A stretch of DNA of 64,000 bases. It comes from Bordetella pseudohinzii (GTDB lineage: Bacteria > Pseudomonadota > Gammaproteobacteria > Burkholderiales > Burkholderiaceae_B). A program made the translations under genes and the position numbers. This document shows, in pieces, positions 15,822 through 21,992 of this stretch. The notes below the pieces were generated by a model. That model was not told where the DNA came from. It saw only the letters and a program-made list of their open reading frames with translations, and did no database searches. Numbering within the stretch: position 1 is the first letter of the stretch; each line of letters begins with the position of its first letter. The DNA lies in NCBI RefSeq assembly GCF_000657795.2, contig NZ_JHEP02000010.1, positions 124,001 through 188,000 of the forward strand, in the 5' to 3' direction.

Positions 15822-17006
15822 ATGTTAAAGCTCAAAAGAATCTTGGCGGACCTGCACGTCGAGCAGGCTGAGCTGGCCGAGAAGATGTCCTATAGCCAGC
15901 CCACGATTTCGCAACTGCTGAACCACAGCGTTTGGCCCAAACAGGCAGCGCGCTGGGGGCTGCGTGAACGCATCTTGAAGTTCTTGAAGGAGCGCGGCGC
16001 GACTGATGATCAGGTCGCTACCGCATTTGAAGAGTGGACCCCGACGCGCGGCAACGCGTCGGAGTCCGGTTCCCGCACGCCCACGGGCGGCATGGAGGAT
16101 GAAGCAATGTCGATTCGCAAACAGATTCTACACCCCAACACCCGGCGGCATTTCAAACTTCCGGGTGACCCATTCGAAGAGGTCGCCAGTGTCGAAGAGT
16201 TCTACCAGAACGAGCACATCCGATTCACCAGGGCGGCGATGCTTGATGCCGCCAAGCGCGGCGGCTTTCTGGCGGTGGTCGGCGAGTCCGGCTCGGGTAA
16301 GACGACAATGCGGCGCGATCTGCAGGAGCGTATCGAGCGCGAGAGCATCCAGGTCCAAGTCATTCGCCCCTACGTCGTGGCCATGGAGGACAACGACGAG
16401 AAGGGCAAGACGTTGAAAGCGGCCCATATCGCCGAAGCCATCATGTCAGCAGTGGCGCCACATGAAGTGCTCAAGACCAGCTCGGAGGCGCGCTTCCGCC
16501 AGGTCGAGAAAGCGCTCAAGGAATCCTATCGAACCGGCATGCGCCACGTTGTTTTGATCGAAGAGGCCCATGCCATGCCGCTGGCCACGCTGCGTCACCT
16601 CAAGCGATTTATCGAACTGGAAGATGGTTTCACGCGCCTGCTGTCCGTCATCCTGATCGGACAGACCGAGCTGACCGTGAAGCTCAACCCCAAGAACGCC
16701 ACCGTCCGGGAAGTGGTGCAGCGCTGCGAGCTGATCACGCTGCCGCCCCTGGGGCAGTACCTGGAGGATTACCTCAAGTTCCGCTTCGCGCGTTTCAGCG
16801 TGCAGCTGGACCAGGTAGTCACGTTGGATGGCCTGCAGGCTATTCGTAGCCGCCTGCAGCCCGAGGCGCCGCGTGGCCATGAAGAACGGTCATTCCTGTA
16901 CCCGTTGGCCGTCCACAACCTGCTCACCGCTGCCATGAACCTGGCGGCGGAAAACGGTGCTCCCGCCGTCAGCGCCGACATCGTCATGGAGGCGAAATGG
17001 AACTGA
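15822..17006 (+). CDS. tnpB: Transposition AAA+ ATPase (MuB-like TnpB)
   Basis: A 394-residue ATPase that would bind target DNA and activate the transposase, as MuB does. Residues 18-40 form an N-terminal XRE-like helix-turn-helix (ELAEKMSYSQPTISQLLN). Walker A is GESGSGKTT at 154-162; Walker B is VVLIEE at 243-248; a sensor-1-like ILIGQTEL follows. A ribosome site GGAGGGG lies 6-11 bp upstream. It follows TnpA directly, and its end overlaps the next gene by 10 bp. The extra N-terminal helix-turn-helix is usual for the BcepMu/GspA-like branch. Confidence 0.92.
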   Translation: MLKLKRILADLHVEQAELAEKMSYSQPTISQLLNHSVWPKQAARWGLRERILKFLKERGATDDQVATAFEEWTPTRGNASESGSRTPTGGMEDEAMSIRKQILHPNTRRHFKLPGDPFEEVASVEEFYQNEHIRFTRAAMLDAAKRGGFLAVVGESGSGKTTMRRDLQERIERESIQVQVIRPYVVAMEDNDEKGKTLKAAHIAEAIMSAVAPHEVLKTSSEARFRQVEKALKESYRTGMRHVVLIEEAHAMPLATLRHLKRFIELEDGFTRLLSVILIGQTELTVKLNPKNATVREVVQRCELITLPPLGQYLEDYLKFRFARFSVQLDQVVTLDGLQAIRSRLQPEAPRGHEERSFLYPLAVHNLLTAAMNLAAENGAPAVSADIVMEAKWN

Positions 17007-17317
17007 TCGCCACCGATGACATCCAGGCCGTCTCCAGCGTCTTTCATCAGCCGCGGATTCTCACGCACGACTTGGTCGGCCGCTTGGCTGAATGCAATGC
17101 GGCAGCACGCGCTGTGCGCGCCATGGGATACCGCGTGGTTGAAGAGGACGCCGCGCCGAACGACGGCGGCAAGCCGGTGCTGCTCGTCGACCTCAACCAG
17201 CAGCCCGTAGAGCGGCTTCTCAATCAGTGCGATGCCTCGACCCGCCTGGTTGCTACGGGCCGGATTACGGGCCTTTTCCAGGGCGTTCGAATCATCGTGA
17301 GAGGCATATCATGCTGA
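16997..17317 (+). CDS. Hypothetical early protein
   Basis: A 106-residue protein not recognised as a known family. It starts inside the TnpB gene (10-bp overlap) and overlaps the following gene by 7 bp, so it belongs to the early operon. It is a small mixed alpha/beta protein with no membrane segment and a Cys as its last residue. Features include RLAECNAAARAVRAMGYRVVE and a C-terminal GLFQGVRIIVRG. No function can be given. Confidence 0.6.
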   Translation: MELIATDDIQAVSSVFHQPRILTHDLVGRLAECNAAARAVRAMGYRVVEEDAAPNDGGKPVLLVDLNQQPVERLLNQCDASTRLVATGRITGLFQGVRIIVRGISC

Positions 17318-17526
17318 AACCTCGCATCCAGCCCACCTTCAAGGGCTTTCTGACGTGCTGGACGTGCGCAGCAATGTGCGCGGACTTCGACGTGGTGGCG
17401 TCGGCTAACCCCTGCATGCTCCAGTGCCGCAAGTGTGCCGATGGCGCCGAGGCCGCGCCGGCGCGCACGGCTACGGCCGGCCACGTTCGCGCCGGTGGTA
17501 CGGCCAAGGCGCTGGAGGTGGTCTGA
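17311..17526 (+). CDS. Small Cys-rich hypothetical early protein
   Basis: A 71-residue protein with Cys pairs CWTC (about residues 12-15) and CMLQCRKC (about 33-40), suggesting one zinc site. ATG 17311 is chosen because it overlaps the previous gene and yields a compact zinc-finger-like protein; longer upstream starts lie wholly within the previous gene. Its stop overlaps the next gene (ATGA-type). The role is unknown. Confidence 0.55.
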   Translation: MLKPRIQPTFKGFLTCWTCAAMCADFDVVASANPCMLQCRKCADGAEAAPARTATAGHVRAGGTAKALEVV

Positions 17527-18128
17527 TGCCGCTGCCAACCTTCCACTGCCCAGCATGCCGCAACCCGCTAACGGTCGAGACGGTATTCGCCAACGAGGCC
17601 GTCCGGGAGGCGATCCTGCAGTTGATCGAAGTCCACCCCGAAGCGGCCAAGCTGCTGCGGCCGCTGATGAGCTACATCGGCCTGTTCGCGCCCGAGAAGA
17701 CTGCGATGCGCTACGAGCGAATCGCAGCCTTGTTGGGCGAGGTGGTGCCGATGATTCGCTCCGGAGAGGTCTGCCGCAATAGGCGCACCTGGCCGGCCCC
17801 ATTGGCGTACTGGCGTCAGGGGCTGGAGGAAGTCGTGGCGCGCGGGCATTCCGGGGCGCTGCGCCGTCCGCTGGGCACCCATGGCTACCTGCTGGAAATC
17901 GTCGCTGGCCTGGCCAGCAAGGATGACGCCAAGCGCGAAGCCGTGGTCGAGCAGCAGCGTGCAGGCGTTTCCGGCGTCGGTATGGCCCCAGAACGGGCCG
18001 CCCAAGCCGTTACCACGGCGCAGCCGCGTCAGCCTATGCCGGCCGATGTCCGCGCAGAACTGCTGGCCGCTGCTGGCTCCAAGAAGCTTGTCGCAAGTCC
18101 CAACCCCCACCCCAAGGAATCGTCATGA
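17526..18128 (+). CDS. Hypothetical early protein with N-terminal Cys pair
   Basis: A 200-residue protein beginning MPLPTFHCPACRNPLTVET, where CPAC looks like half of a zinc ribbon. A helical middle part follows (KLLRPLMSYIGLFAPEKTAM, then RIAALLGEVVPMI). The C-terminus is low-complexity and Pro/Ala rich. The layout, with APEKTAMRYERIAALLGEV, recalls phage replication-linked helical domains, but no family is recognised. It is translationally coupled at both ends (overlaps of 1 and 4 bp). Confidence 0.55.
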   Translation: MPLPTFHCPACRNPLTVETVFANEAVREAILQLIEVHPEAAKLLRPLMSYIGLFAPEKTAMRYERIAALLGEVVPMIRSGEVCRNRRTWPAPLAYWRQGLEEVVARGHSGALRRPLGTHGYLLEIVAGLASKDDAKREAVVEQQRAGVSGVGMAPERAAQAVTTAQPRQPMPADVRAELLAAAGSKKLVASPNPHPKESS

Positions 18129-18745
18129 GCAATACCCGTACCGTTCCCCCTGGCTACAAGGCAGACGGCCAAGGTCGCCTGACGCCGCTGGATGCGATCA
18201 AACCGATTGACCTCCTGCGTGATGACCTGGTCGTCAAGATCGCCGAGCGGGCGAGGGAGGAATCCCAACGCTTGGCCGAGTTCAAGGGCCATGCCTTCAA
18301 TGACATCGCAGCTTTTGTCGACCTATCGGCCGAGCAGTACGGCGTATCGCTGGGTGGCCGTAAAGGCAATCTGACCTTGTATTCGTTTGATCAGCGCTAC
18401 AAGCTCATCCGTGCCATGGACGAAACGCTGGTGTTCGATGAGCGCCTGCAGGTCGCCAAAGCGCTAATCGACCAGTGCCTGGCCGACTGGACGGCCGACG
18501 CTCGGCCGGAGCTGAAGGCCATCATCGACCGTGCCTTCGAAGTCGACAAGGCCGGCAACATCAACACCGACCGAGTGCTGGCGCTGCGCCGCATCCAATC
18601 CACTGATGAGCGCTGGGCTCAAGCCATGCAGGCCATCAGCGATTCCACCATGCCGGCAGGAAGCAAATCGTACATCCGCGTGTACGAGCGCGTTGGCCTG
18701 ACCGACCGCTACGAGCAGATCCCGCTGGGCGTGGCAAACGTTTAG
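18125..18745 (+). CDS. DUF3164 family phage protein
   Basis: A 206-residue protein matching the DUF3164 family of Mu-like phages. Family-like features are VPPGYKADGQGRLTPLDAIK near the N-terminus, DETLVFDERLQVAKALIDQC in the middle, DRAFEVDKAGNINTDRVLAL, and IRVYERVGLTDRYEQIPL at the end. The function is unknown. It is an early gene, coupled to the previous one by a 4-bp overlap and followed by a 119-bp structured gap before the HU gene. Confidence 0.8.
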   Translation: MSNTRTVPPGYKADGQGRLTPLDAIKPIDLLRDDLVVKIAERAREESQRLAEFKGHAFNDIAAFVDLSAEQYGVSLGGRKGNLTLYSFDQRYKLIRAMDETLVFDERLQVAKALIDQCLADWTADARPELKAIIDRAFEVDKAGNINTDRVLALRRIQSTDERWAQAMQAISDSTMPAGSKSYIRVYERVGLTDRYEQIPLGVANV

Positions 18746-18746
18746 G

Positions 18747-18817
18747 ACCCGGCCTACTGCCAGCCATCGGCAGGCGCACGCGGGCAAACGTGCGCGGTTC
18801 AGGACCCGACGCCGGGT
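18747..18817 (+). other. Structured RNA-like region between DUF3164 and HU genes
   Basis: Three perfect stems can form: ACCCGGC (18747-18753) with GCCGGGT (18811-18817) enclosing CTGCC/GGCAG (18757-18773) and GCGCACG/CGTGCGC (18774-18795). GGACCCG occurs twice (18745 and 18802), so GCCGGGT could alternatively make a local hairpin. The class is unknown; it could control HU expression or processing. There is no U-run, so it is not a standard terminator. Confidence 0.5.
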
Positions 18818-18864
18818 AGGGGGATGGCCCCGGCAACATTCAACTTTTACAGGAAACTGATCAC

Positions 18865-19146
18865 ATGAGTCTCACCAAGAAAGACCTCATCGCCAAGCTA
18901 TCCGACGAGACCGGCTTCTCCCGCAAGGACACCGAAAACATGGTGGACACCCTGGCTGCGACCATCAGCGAGCAGCTGGTCGCGGGCGAGGAGTTCACCC
19001 TGCCGGGCGTCGGCAAGTTCTCGACCTCGCAACGCGAGGCACGCACCGGCCGCAATCCGCAAACGGGCGAATCCATCGAAATTTCCGCCTCCGTGGGCGT
19101 CAAGTTCAGCGCCTCCAAGACCCTGAAGGACCAGGTCAACGCCTGA
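18865..19146 (+). CDS. HU-family DNA-binding protein
   Basis: A 93-residue HU/IHF-family protein that bends DNA. It begins MSLTKKDLIAKLSDETGFSR and contains the beta-arm signature GVGKFSTSQREARTGRNPQTG, with the intercalating Pro in RNPQTG, followed by a short C-terminal helix. It is likely used in transposition or genome packing, as host HU is in Mu transposition. AGGAAAC precedes the ATG. A structured region precedes it and a hammerhead ribozyme follows 10 bp after the stop. Confidence 0.92.
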   Translation: MSLTKKDLIAKLSDETGFSRKDTENMVDTLAATISEQLVAGEEFTLPGVGKFSTSQREARTGRNPQTGESIEISASVGVKFSASKTLKDQVNA

Positions 19147-19156
19147 TTTTCTTTCG

Positions 19157-19213
19157 TGCGAAACCGCCCTCCGGGGCGGTCTGCCGGGCGTGGTGGCCGG
19201 GCACTGATGAGCA
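19157..19213 (+). ncRNA. Type II hammerhead ribozyme 1
   Basis: Full catalytic core in the correct order: stem II strand TGC (19157-19159), GAA (19160-19162), stem III ACCGCCC/GGGCGGT with TCCG loop (19163-19180), cleavage-site C (19181, triplet GUC), stem I TGCC/GGCA closed by a GC-rich loop with a bulge (19182-19203), CUGAUGA (19204-19210), stem II strand GCA (19211-19213). Predicted cleavage is between 19181 and 19182. The stem II of 3 bp is short. Matching partner at 19609-19664. Confidence 0.85.
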
Positions 19214-19241
19214 ACCATGTCAACAACTTTCGAGGCTGAGC

Positions 19242-19607
19242 ATGCGGAAGATCCACGAACATAAGGTCGACAGCTTCAACGAGCTGCTCGACGTCCACGT
19301 CAACGATGAGCGCACTGCTGGCGGTGCGGCGTATCACTACGTCATCGAAGTGCCTGGCGTGCCTGATACCGACATCATTTTTCAGAATGGCGACCCCAAC
19401 CAGGTCGGCCCCACTGGCATCACCATGGAGGTCCTGCTGGCCGTCCTGGCCGACCGCCTGCGTGGGTTCCAGGACGGAGCGTTTCCGTGCCAGGAGAACG
19501 CCGATGCTTTGCGGCATGTGGAAGCTGCCCTGGCGGCCTTGAAGAGCCGGATTCTGCGGCTCAATTCCGGCCAGCAAGCCGCCGATGCGGCATGCCCGAA
19601 TTGTTAG
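19242..19607 (+). CDS. Acb2/Tad1-like cyclic-nucleotide sponge (anti-CBASS/anti-Thoeris candidate)
   Basis: A 121-residue protein. The C-terminal half (about residues 45-105) has the pattern IIFQNGDPNQVGPTGITME, then VLLAVLADRLRGFQDGAFPC and QENADALRHVEAALAALKSR, which resembles the Acb2/Tad1 hairpin domain. Proteins of that group bind the cyclic signals of CBASS or Thoeris and are found in Mu-like phages. The N-terminal part (VNDERTAGGAAYHYVIEVPG) also fits the longer members. The usual C-terminal RGVEGT-like tail is absent. GAGG lies 6 nt before ATG 19242. The gene stands alone between two hammerhead ribozymes. Family assignment is by memory of conserved pattern; ligand is unknown. Confidence 0.7.
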   Translation: MRKIHEHKVDSFNELLDVHVNDERTAGGAAYHYVIEVPGVPDTDIIFQNGDPNQVGPTGITMEVLLAVLADRLRGFQDGAFPCQENADALRHVEAALAALKSRILRLNSGQQAADAACPNC

Positions 19608-19608
19608 A

Positions 19609-19664
19609 AGCGAAACCGCCCATGAGGCGGTCTGCCCACCGTCGTGGCTGGGTACTGATGAGCA
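19609..19664 (+). ncRNA. Type II hammerhead ribozyme 2
   Basis: Same order as ribozyme 1: stem II strand GC (19610-19611), GAA (19612-19614), stem III ACCGCC/GGCGGT with CATGA loop (19615-19631), C at 19632 (GUC), stem I TGCCCA/TGGGTA (19633-19654) with one GU pair, CUGAUGA (19655-19661), GC (19662-19663). Predicted cleavage is between 19632 and 19633. Stem I and the stem III loop differ from ribozyme 1 while keeping pairing, which is compensatory change. Stem II is only 2 bp. Confidence 0.83.
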
Positions 19665-19686
19665 GCGCCAACAATAGGAGATGATC

Positions 19687-20103
19687 GTGTCGAGAACTGA
19701 ACAGGCCCTGGAACTGGTGCGCGCGCGCCCCGGCATCCGTTCCATCGAAATCGAAGATGAGCTTAGCGTCAGTGGCGCCACTGCCATCCTGGCCAGTGCG
19801 GTCCAGAAGGGCATGGTGCGCGCTGAGCGGGTGCAAGCGCCCAGCGGCCGCTGGGTGGCTGCTTTCTATCCCGTAGACCAAGAGCCAGCTGGGGACCGCG
19901 ATATCACCGTGCCGCGCCAGGTTCGCACGGCCGCGCCACGCGCGACGGCCGAAGGCTTGGTGGCCGCTCTATTCACCAATGGCGACTTGGTCCTGGAAGT
20001 TGGCCGCAAATCGATACGGTTGAATGCCGGCCAAACTCGGCACCTAGTGCAGTACCTGGATCGGATCAACGTCGACCAGATCATGGCCGGCGTCGACAAG
20101 TAA
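19687..20103 (+). CDS. Winged-helix hypothetical protein after ribozyme 2
   Basis: A 138-residue protein. Residues 1-60 (EQALELVRARPGIRSIEIED, AILASAVQKGMVRAERVQ, GRWVAAFYPV) form a winged helix of the kind that senses or binds DNA. A linker and a C-terminal domain (GDLVLEVGRKSIRLNAGQTR) of unknown fold follow. GTG 19687 is preferred to ATG 19681: AGGAG ends directly at 19680, leaving no spacer for the ATG but 6 nt for the GTG. Translation would start on the RNA released 3' of ribozyme 2. The function is unknown. Confidence 0.6.
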   Translation: MSRTEQALELVRARPGIRSIEIEDELSVSGATAILASAVQKGMVRAERVQAPSGRWVAAFYPVDQEPAGDRDITVPRQVRTAAPRATAEGLVAALFTNGDLVLEVGRKSIRLNAGQTRHLVQYLDRINVDQIMAGVDK

Positions 20104-20107
20104 GCAC

Positions 20108-20698
20108 ATGGCTGCAACCTCTCCAATCGCCCGGCTGAAGCGGCTTGTCCACGTGGCCAAGCGCGAGCTGGGCATGGACGACGATTCCTACCGCGAAGCC
20201 CTGCACGCGGCCACGGGCAAGCGCTCGACCTCCGGGATGTCCGTGGCCGAGCTGGATGCGGTCATGTTGCATATGAAGCGCTGCGGCTTCAAGGTTCGGC
20301 TGAACCCGAAGCCGAGCCGCCCCTTGGACCTGCAGGCAGAAAGCCGCAAGATTCGCGCGCTTTGGATACTGCTGCGCGACCTGGGTGCCATCCAGAACTC
20401 CTCCGAGGAGGCCCTGGGCGCCTACATCAAGCGCATGACCGGCGTTGATGCCCTGCAGTGGATCAACGGCCAACAGGCCGAACGGGTGATTGAGGGCCTG
20501 AAAAAGTGGGCGCTGCGGTTCCTACCGGCGCGGGTGAGTGCGATGGTGGAAGCCCTCGGGCCGCGCATCAGCAGCTTGGACCCAGTCAACCAAGCTGCGC
20601 TGCGCGTCACGTTGAGCCAAGCATTTGCTCGCCAAACCTTTGACCCGATGTTGAAGGCCTGGACGCTCTTGAGCCAGGTTTCCGCAGCAGGAGAATAG
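20108..20698 (+). CDS. GemA / Mu gp16-like regulatory protein (DUF1018)
   Basis: A 196-residue protein of the GemA (DUF1018) family. The N-terminal ARLKRLVHVAKRELGMDDDS, then YREALHAATGKRSTSGMSV and AELDAVMLHMKRCGF are characteristic. In Mu, GemA affects host gene expression and DNA topology. It is four bases after the previous gene and ends 1 bp before the Mor-like gene; the GemA-Mor order is the same as in Mu. Confidence 0.85.
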   Translation: MAATSPIARLKRLVHVAKRELGMDDDSYREALHAATGKRSTSGMSVAELDAVMLHMKRCGFKVRLNPKPSRPLDLQAESRKIRALWILLRDLGAIQNSSEEALGAYIKRMTGVDALQWINGQQAERVIEGLKKWALRFLPARVSAMVEALGPRISSLDPVNQAALRVTLSQAFARQTFDPMLKAWTLLSQVSAAGE

Positions 20699-20699
20699 G

Positions 20700-21062
20700 A
20701 TGGAACGCCCGAATAGCCGCATGAGTCTGGTCCGTCACGAACTGTTTTCGGACCTCGTGACACACGTGGAAACCCTTCTGAGGGACCTGGGCCTGCCTCC
20801 TGAGATCGCCGACCAGGCGGCGGCTGCCGTGGCGGACTTCCTAGCCGATCATTGGGGAGGGCAATACGTCCTGATCCCCAAAGACTTTCAGTTTAAGCTG
20901 GCCACGCGAGACCTTGAGATGTACCGCAGCCATCGTGGCGACTTCTCGGTCACAGCACGCAAATGGGGCATGACCGAACGGGGTACACGCAAGGTCATCG
21001 AGCGCGTCATGAAGCGGCTGGTGGCCCAAAACCAGGGCCGGCTGTTCGACGACCTGCCGTAA
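20700..21062 (+). CDS. Mor-family transcription activator
   Basis: A 120-residue protein of the Mor/C family, which activates middle or late phage promoters lacking a -35. The N-terminal helical dimerisation part (LFSDLVTHVETLLRDLGLPP) is followed by GGQYVLIPKDFQFKLATRDL and the C-terminal helix-turn-helix (FSVTARKWGMTERGTRKVIE). AGGAG stands about 7 nt before ATG 20700. The natural target would be the two-block elements at 2120-2168 and 10323-10371. It is the last gene before the phage end. Confidence 0.85.
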   Translation: MERPNSRMSLVRHELFSDLVTHVETLLRDLGLPPEIADQAAAAVADFLADHWGGQYVLIPKDFQFKLATRDLEMYRSHRGDFSVTARKWGMTERGTRKVIERVMKRLVAQNQGRLFDDLP

Positions 21063-21117
21063 CATCAGCGCTGCCCATTTTTCATGATTCGCAACTCTTT
21101 TTCCAAGCTGTCCAACT

Positions 21118-21179
21118 AAATCCCGGAATTTCCGACCAAATCCCGGATTTATCTCAGTCTTTCCCCTGTAGTTATCTCA
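21118..21179. repeat. Phage right-end repeats (putative transposase sites and terminus)
   Basis: AAATCCCGG is repeated at 21118-21126 and 21138-21146 (20-bp period, with flanking bases also similar), and TTATCTCA at 21149-21156 and 21172-21179. Read from outside, the end is TGAGATAA, so the element would end TG...CA as Mu does. The terminal base is placed at 21179; the 5-bp target duplication would then begin CTTCT at 21180. The other end is outside the window. Confidence 0.6.
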
Positions 21180-21201
21180 CTTCTCTTCAGGCGTGGCCTA
21201 T

Positions 21202-21220
21202 AATAAGAATGTTTCTCATT
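21202..21220. promoter_or_regulatory. Fur-box-like palindrome with overlapping TATAAT
   Basis: AATAAGAATGTTTCTCATT is a 19-bp imperfect palindrome that matches an idealised AATGAGAATCATTCTCATT Fur site at 16 of 19 positions. TATAAT at 21199-21204 overlaps its edge. It lies only 22 bp from the proposed phage end, so the matching -35 (about 21176-21181) straddles the junction. The regulated host gene is uncertain. Confidence 0.5.
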
Positions 21221-21247
21221 AATTGGCTCCGGCTTCTGTGCCGGGGC

Positions 21248-21274
21248 GCCGCGGCCTGCTATCCTGGCCGCGGC
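21248..21274. other. Perfect hairpin in the nitroreductase leader
   Basis: GCCGCGGCC (21248-21256) and GGCCGCGGC (21266-21274) form a perfect 9-bp stem with the loop TGCTATCCT. The loop also reads as an extended -10 (TGC-TATCCT), so part of this could be a promoter instead. There is no U-run. Confidence 0.35.
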
Positions 21275-21293
21275 CTGCACTTATCCGAACATC

Positions 21294-21896
21294 ATGACCG
21301 AAGCCACCGCCAATCCCGCCCTGCACGCGCTCAATACGCGCCGTTCCATGAAATTCCTGCGCGCGCCCGCGCCCAAGCCCGATGAGCTCGCGCAGATCCT
21401 GCAAGCCGCCATGAGCGCGCCCGATCACGGGGCGCTGCGCCCCTGGCGTTTCGTGCGCATCCAGGGCGAGGCCATCGGCCGCTTCGCCGACGCGGCGCTG
21501 GATGCCGTCAAGCGCAGCGGCGATCCGCGCATGACGCCCGAGAAAGAAAAATCCGTGCGCGCCTGGATGGCCGAGGTGCCGCTGTTCCTGGCCCTGGCGG
21601 CCAAGATCGACCACAACTCCAAAGTGCGCGAGCAGGAGCAGGTGCTGGCCGCCGGCGCGGCCGTGATGAACATCCTCAACGCCACCCATATGCTGGGCTA
21701 CGGCGCTTTCTGGAGCACGGGGCTGGGCACCTATGTCGAAGAGGTCCAGGAGATCCTGGGCCTGGATCCCCTGGAGTACCGCTTCCTGGGCTATCTGGCC
21801 ATCGGCACGCCGGCCTGCGCCGTGCCGCCGGCCAACCGCCCGGATTTCCGCGACTTCCTGACCGAATGGACGGGCGCCGAGGCAGCGGTCAAATAA
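21294..21896 (+). CDS. Nitroreductase family protein (YdjA-like)
   Basis: A 200-residue FMN-dependent oxidoreductase of the small nitroreductase type. N-terminal LNTRRSMKFLRAPAPKPDEL and APDHGALRPWRFVRI carry the FMN-phosphate and ring contacts (Arg-Arg-Ser; SAPDHG). MLGYGAFWSTGL and LGYLAIGTPA further on match YdjA-like enzymes. The physiological substrate is unknown. Its 5' region has a GC hairpin (21248-21274) and it is the first host gene after the prophage. A bidirectional terminator separates it from argH. Confidence 0.85.
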   Translation: MTEATANPALHALNTRRSMKFLRAPAPKPDELAQILQAAMSAPDHGALRPWRFVRIQGEAIGRFADAALDAVKRSGDPRMTPEKEKSVRAWMAEVPLFLALAAKIDHNSKVREQEQVLAAGAAVMNILNATHMLGYGAFWSTGLGTYVEEVQEILGLDPLEYRFLGYLAIGTPACAVPPANRPDFRDFLTEWTGAEAAVK

Positions 21897-21943
21897 GGCG
21901 CGCGCCGCCGCGTTTTCCAGCTGACGGCCGGAAAGCGCCCATG

Positions 21944-21970
21944 ACAAAGGGCCCCTGAAGGGCCCTTTGT
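21944..21970. terminator. Bidirectional intrinsic terminator (nitroreductase / argH)
   Basis: ACAAAGGGCCC and GGGCCCTTTGT form a perfect 11-bp stem with a 5-nt loop between the convergent genes. A-runs and T-runs inside the stem arms make it usable in both directions. Confidence 0.8.
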
Positions 21971-21992
21971 GCCTTGGGGCGCGCCGCGCCGG

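Larger units (their letters stand above)
1..21179. mobile_element. Mu-like transposable prophage (BcepMu type), right part
   Basis: The block contains Mu-family head genes (gp25 to gp30-like, G, I/Z, decoration, capsid) on the minus strand and a transposase A/B pair with early genes on the plus strand, diverging from a repressor/operator region. This divergent layout and a BcepMu gp16-family protein match the BcepMu group rather than Mu itself, where nearly all genes run one way. The tail genes and left end lie outside the window. The right end is placed at 21179 because the element would then end in CA, next to tandem repeats resembling transposase-binding sites. All visible reading frames are intact, so the element may be functional. 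The exact end is inference; the identity as a Mu-like prophage is firm. Confidence 0.93.

Noticed and set aside
18850..18866. A possible third hammerhead core (AAACTGATCA) before the HU start
   Set aside because: CTGATCA lacks the needed CUGAUGA, and no GAA, stem III or cleavage triplet in the right order is present.
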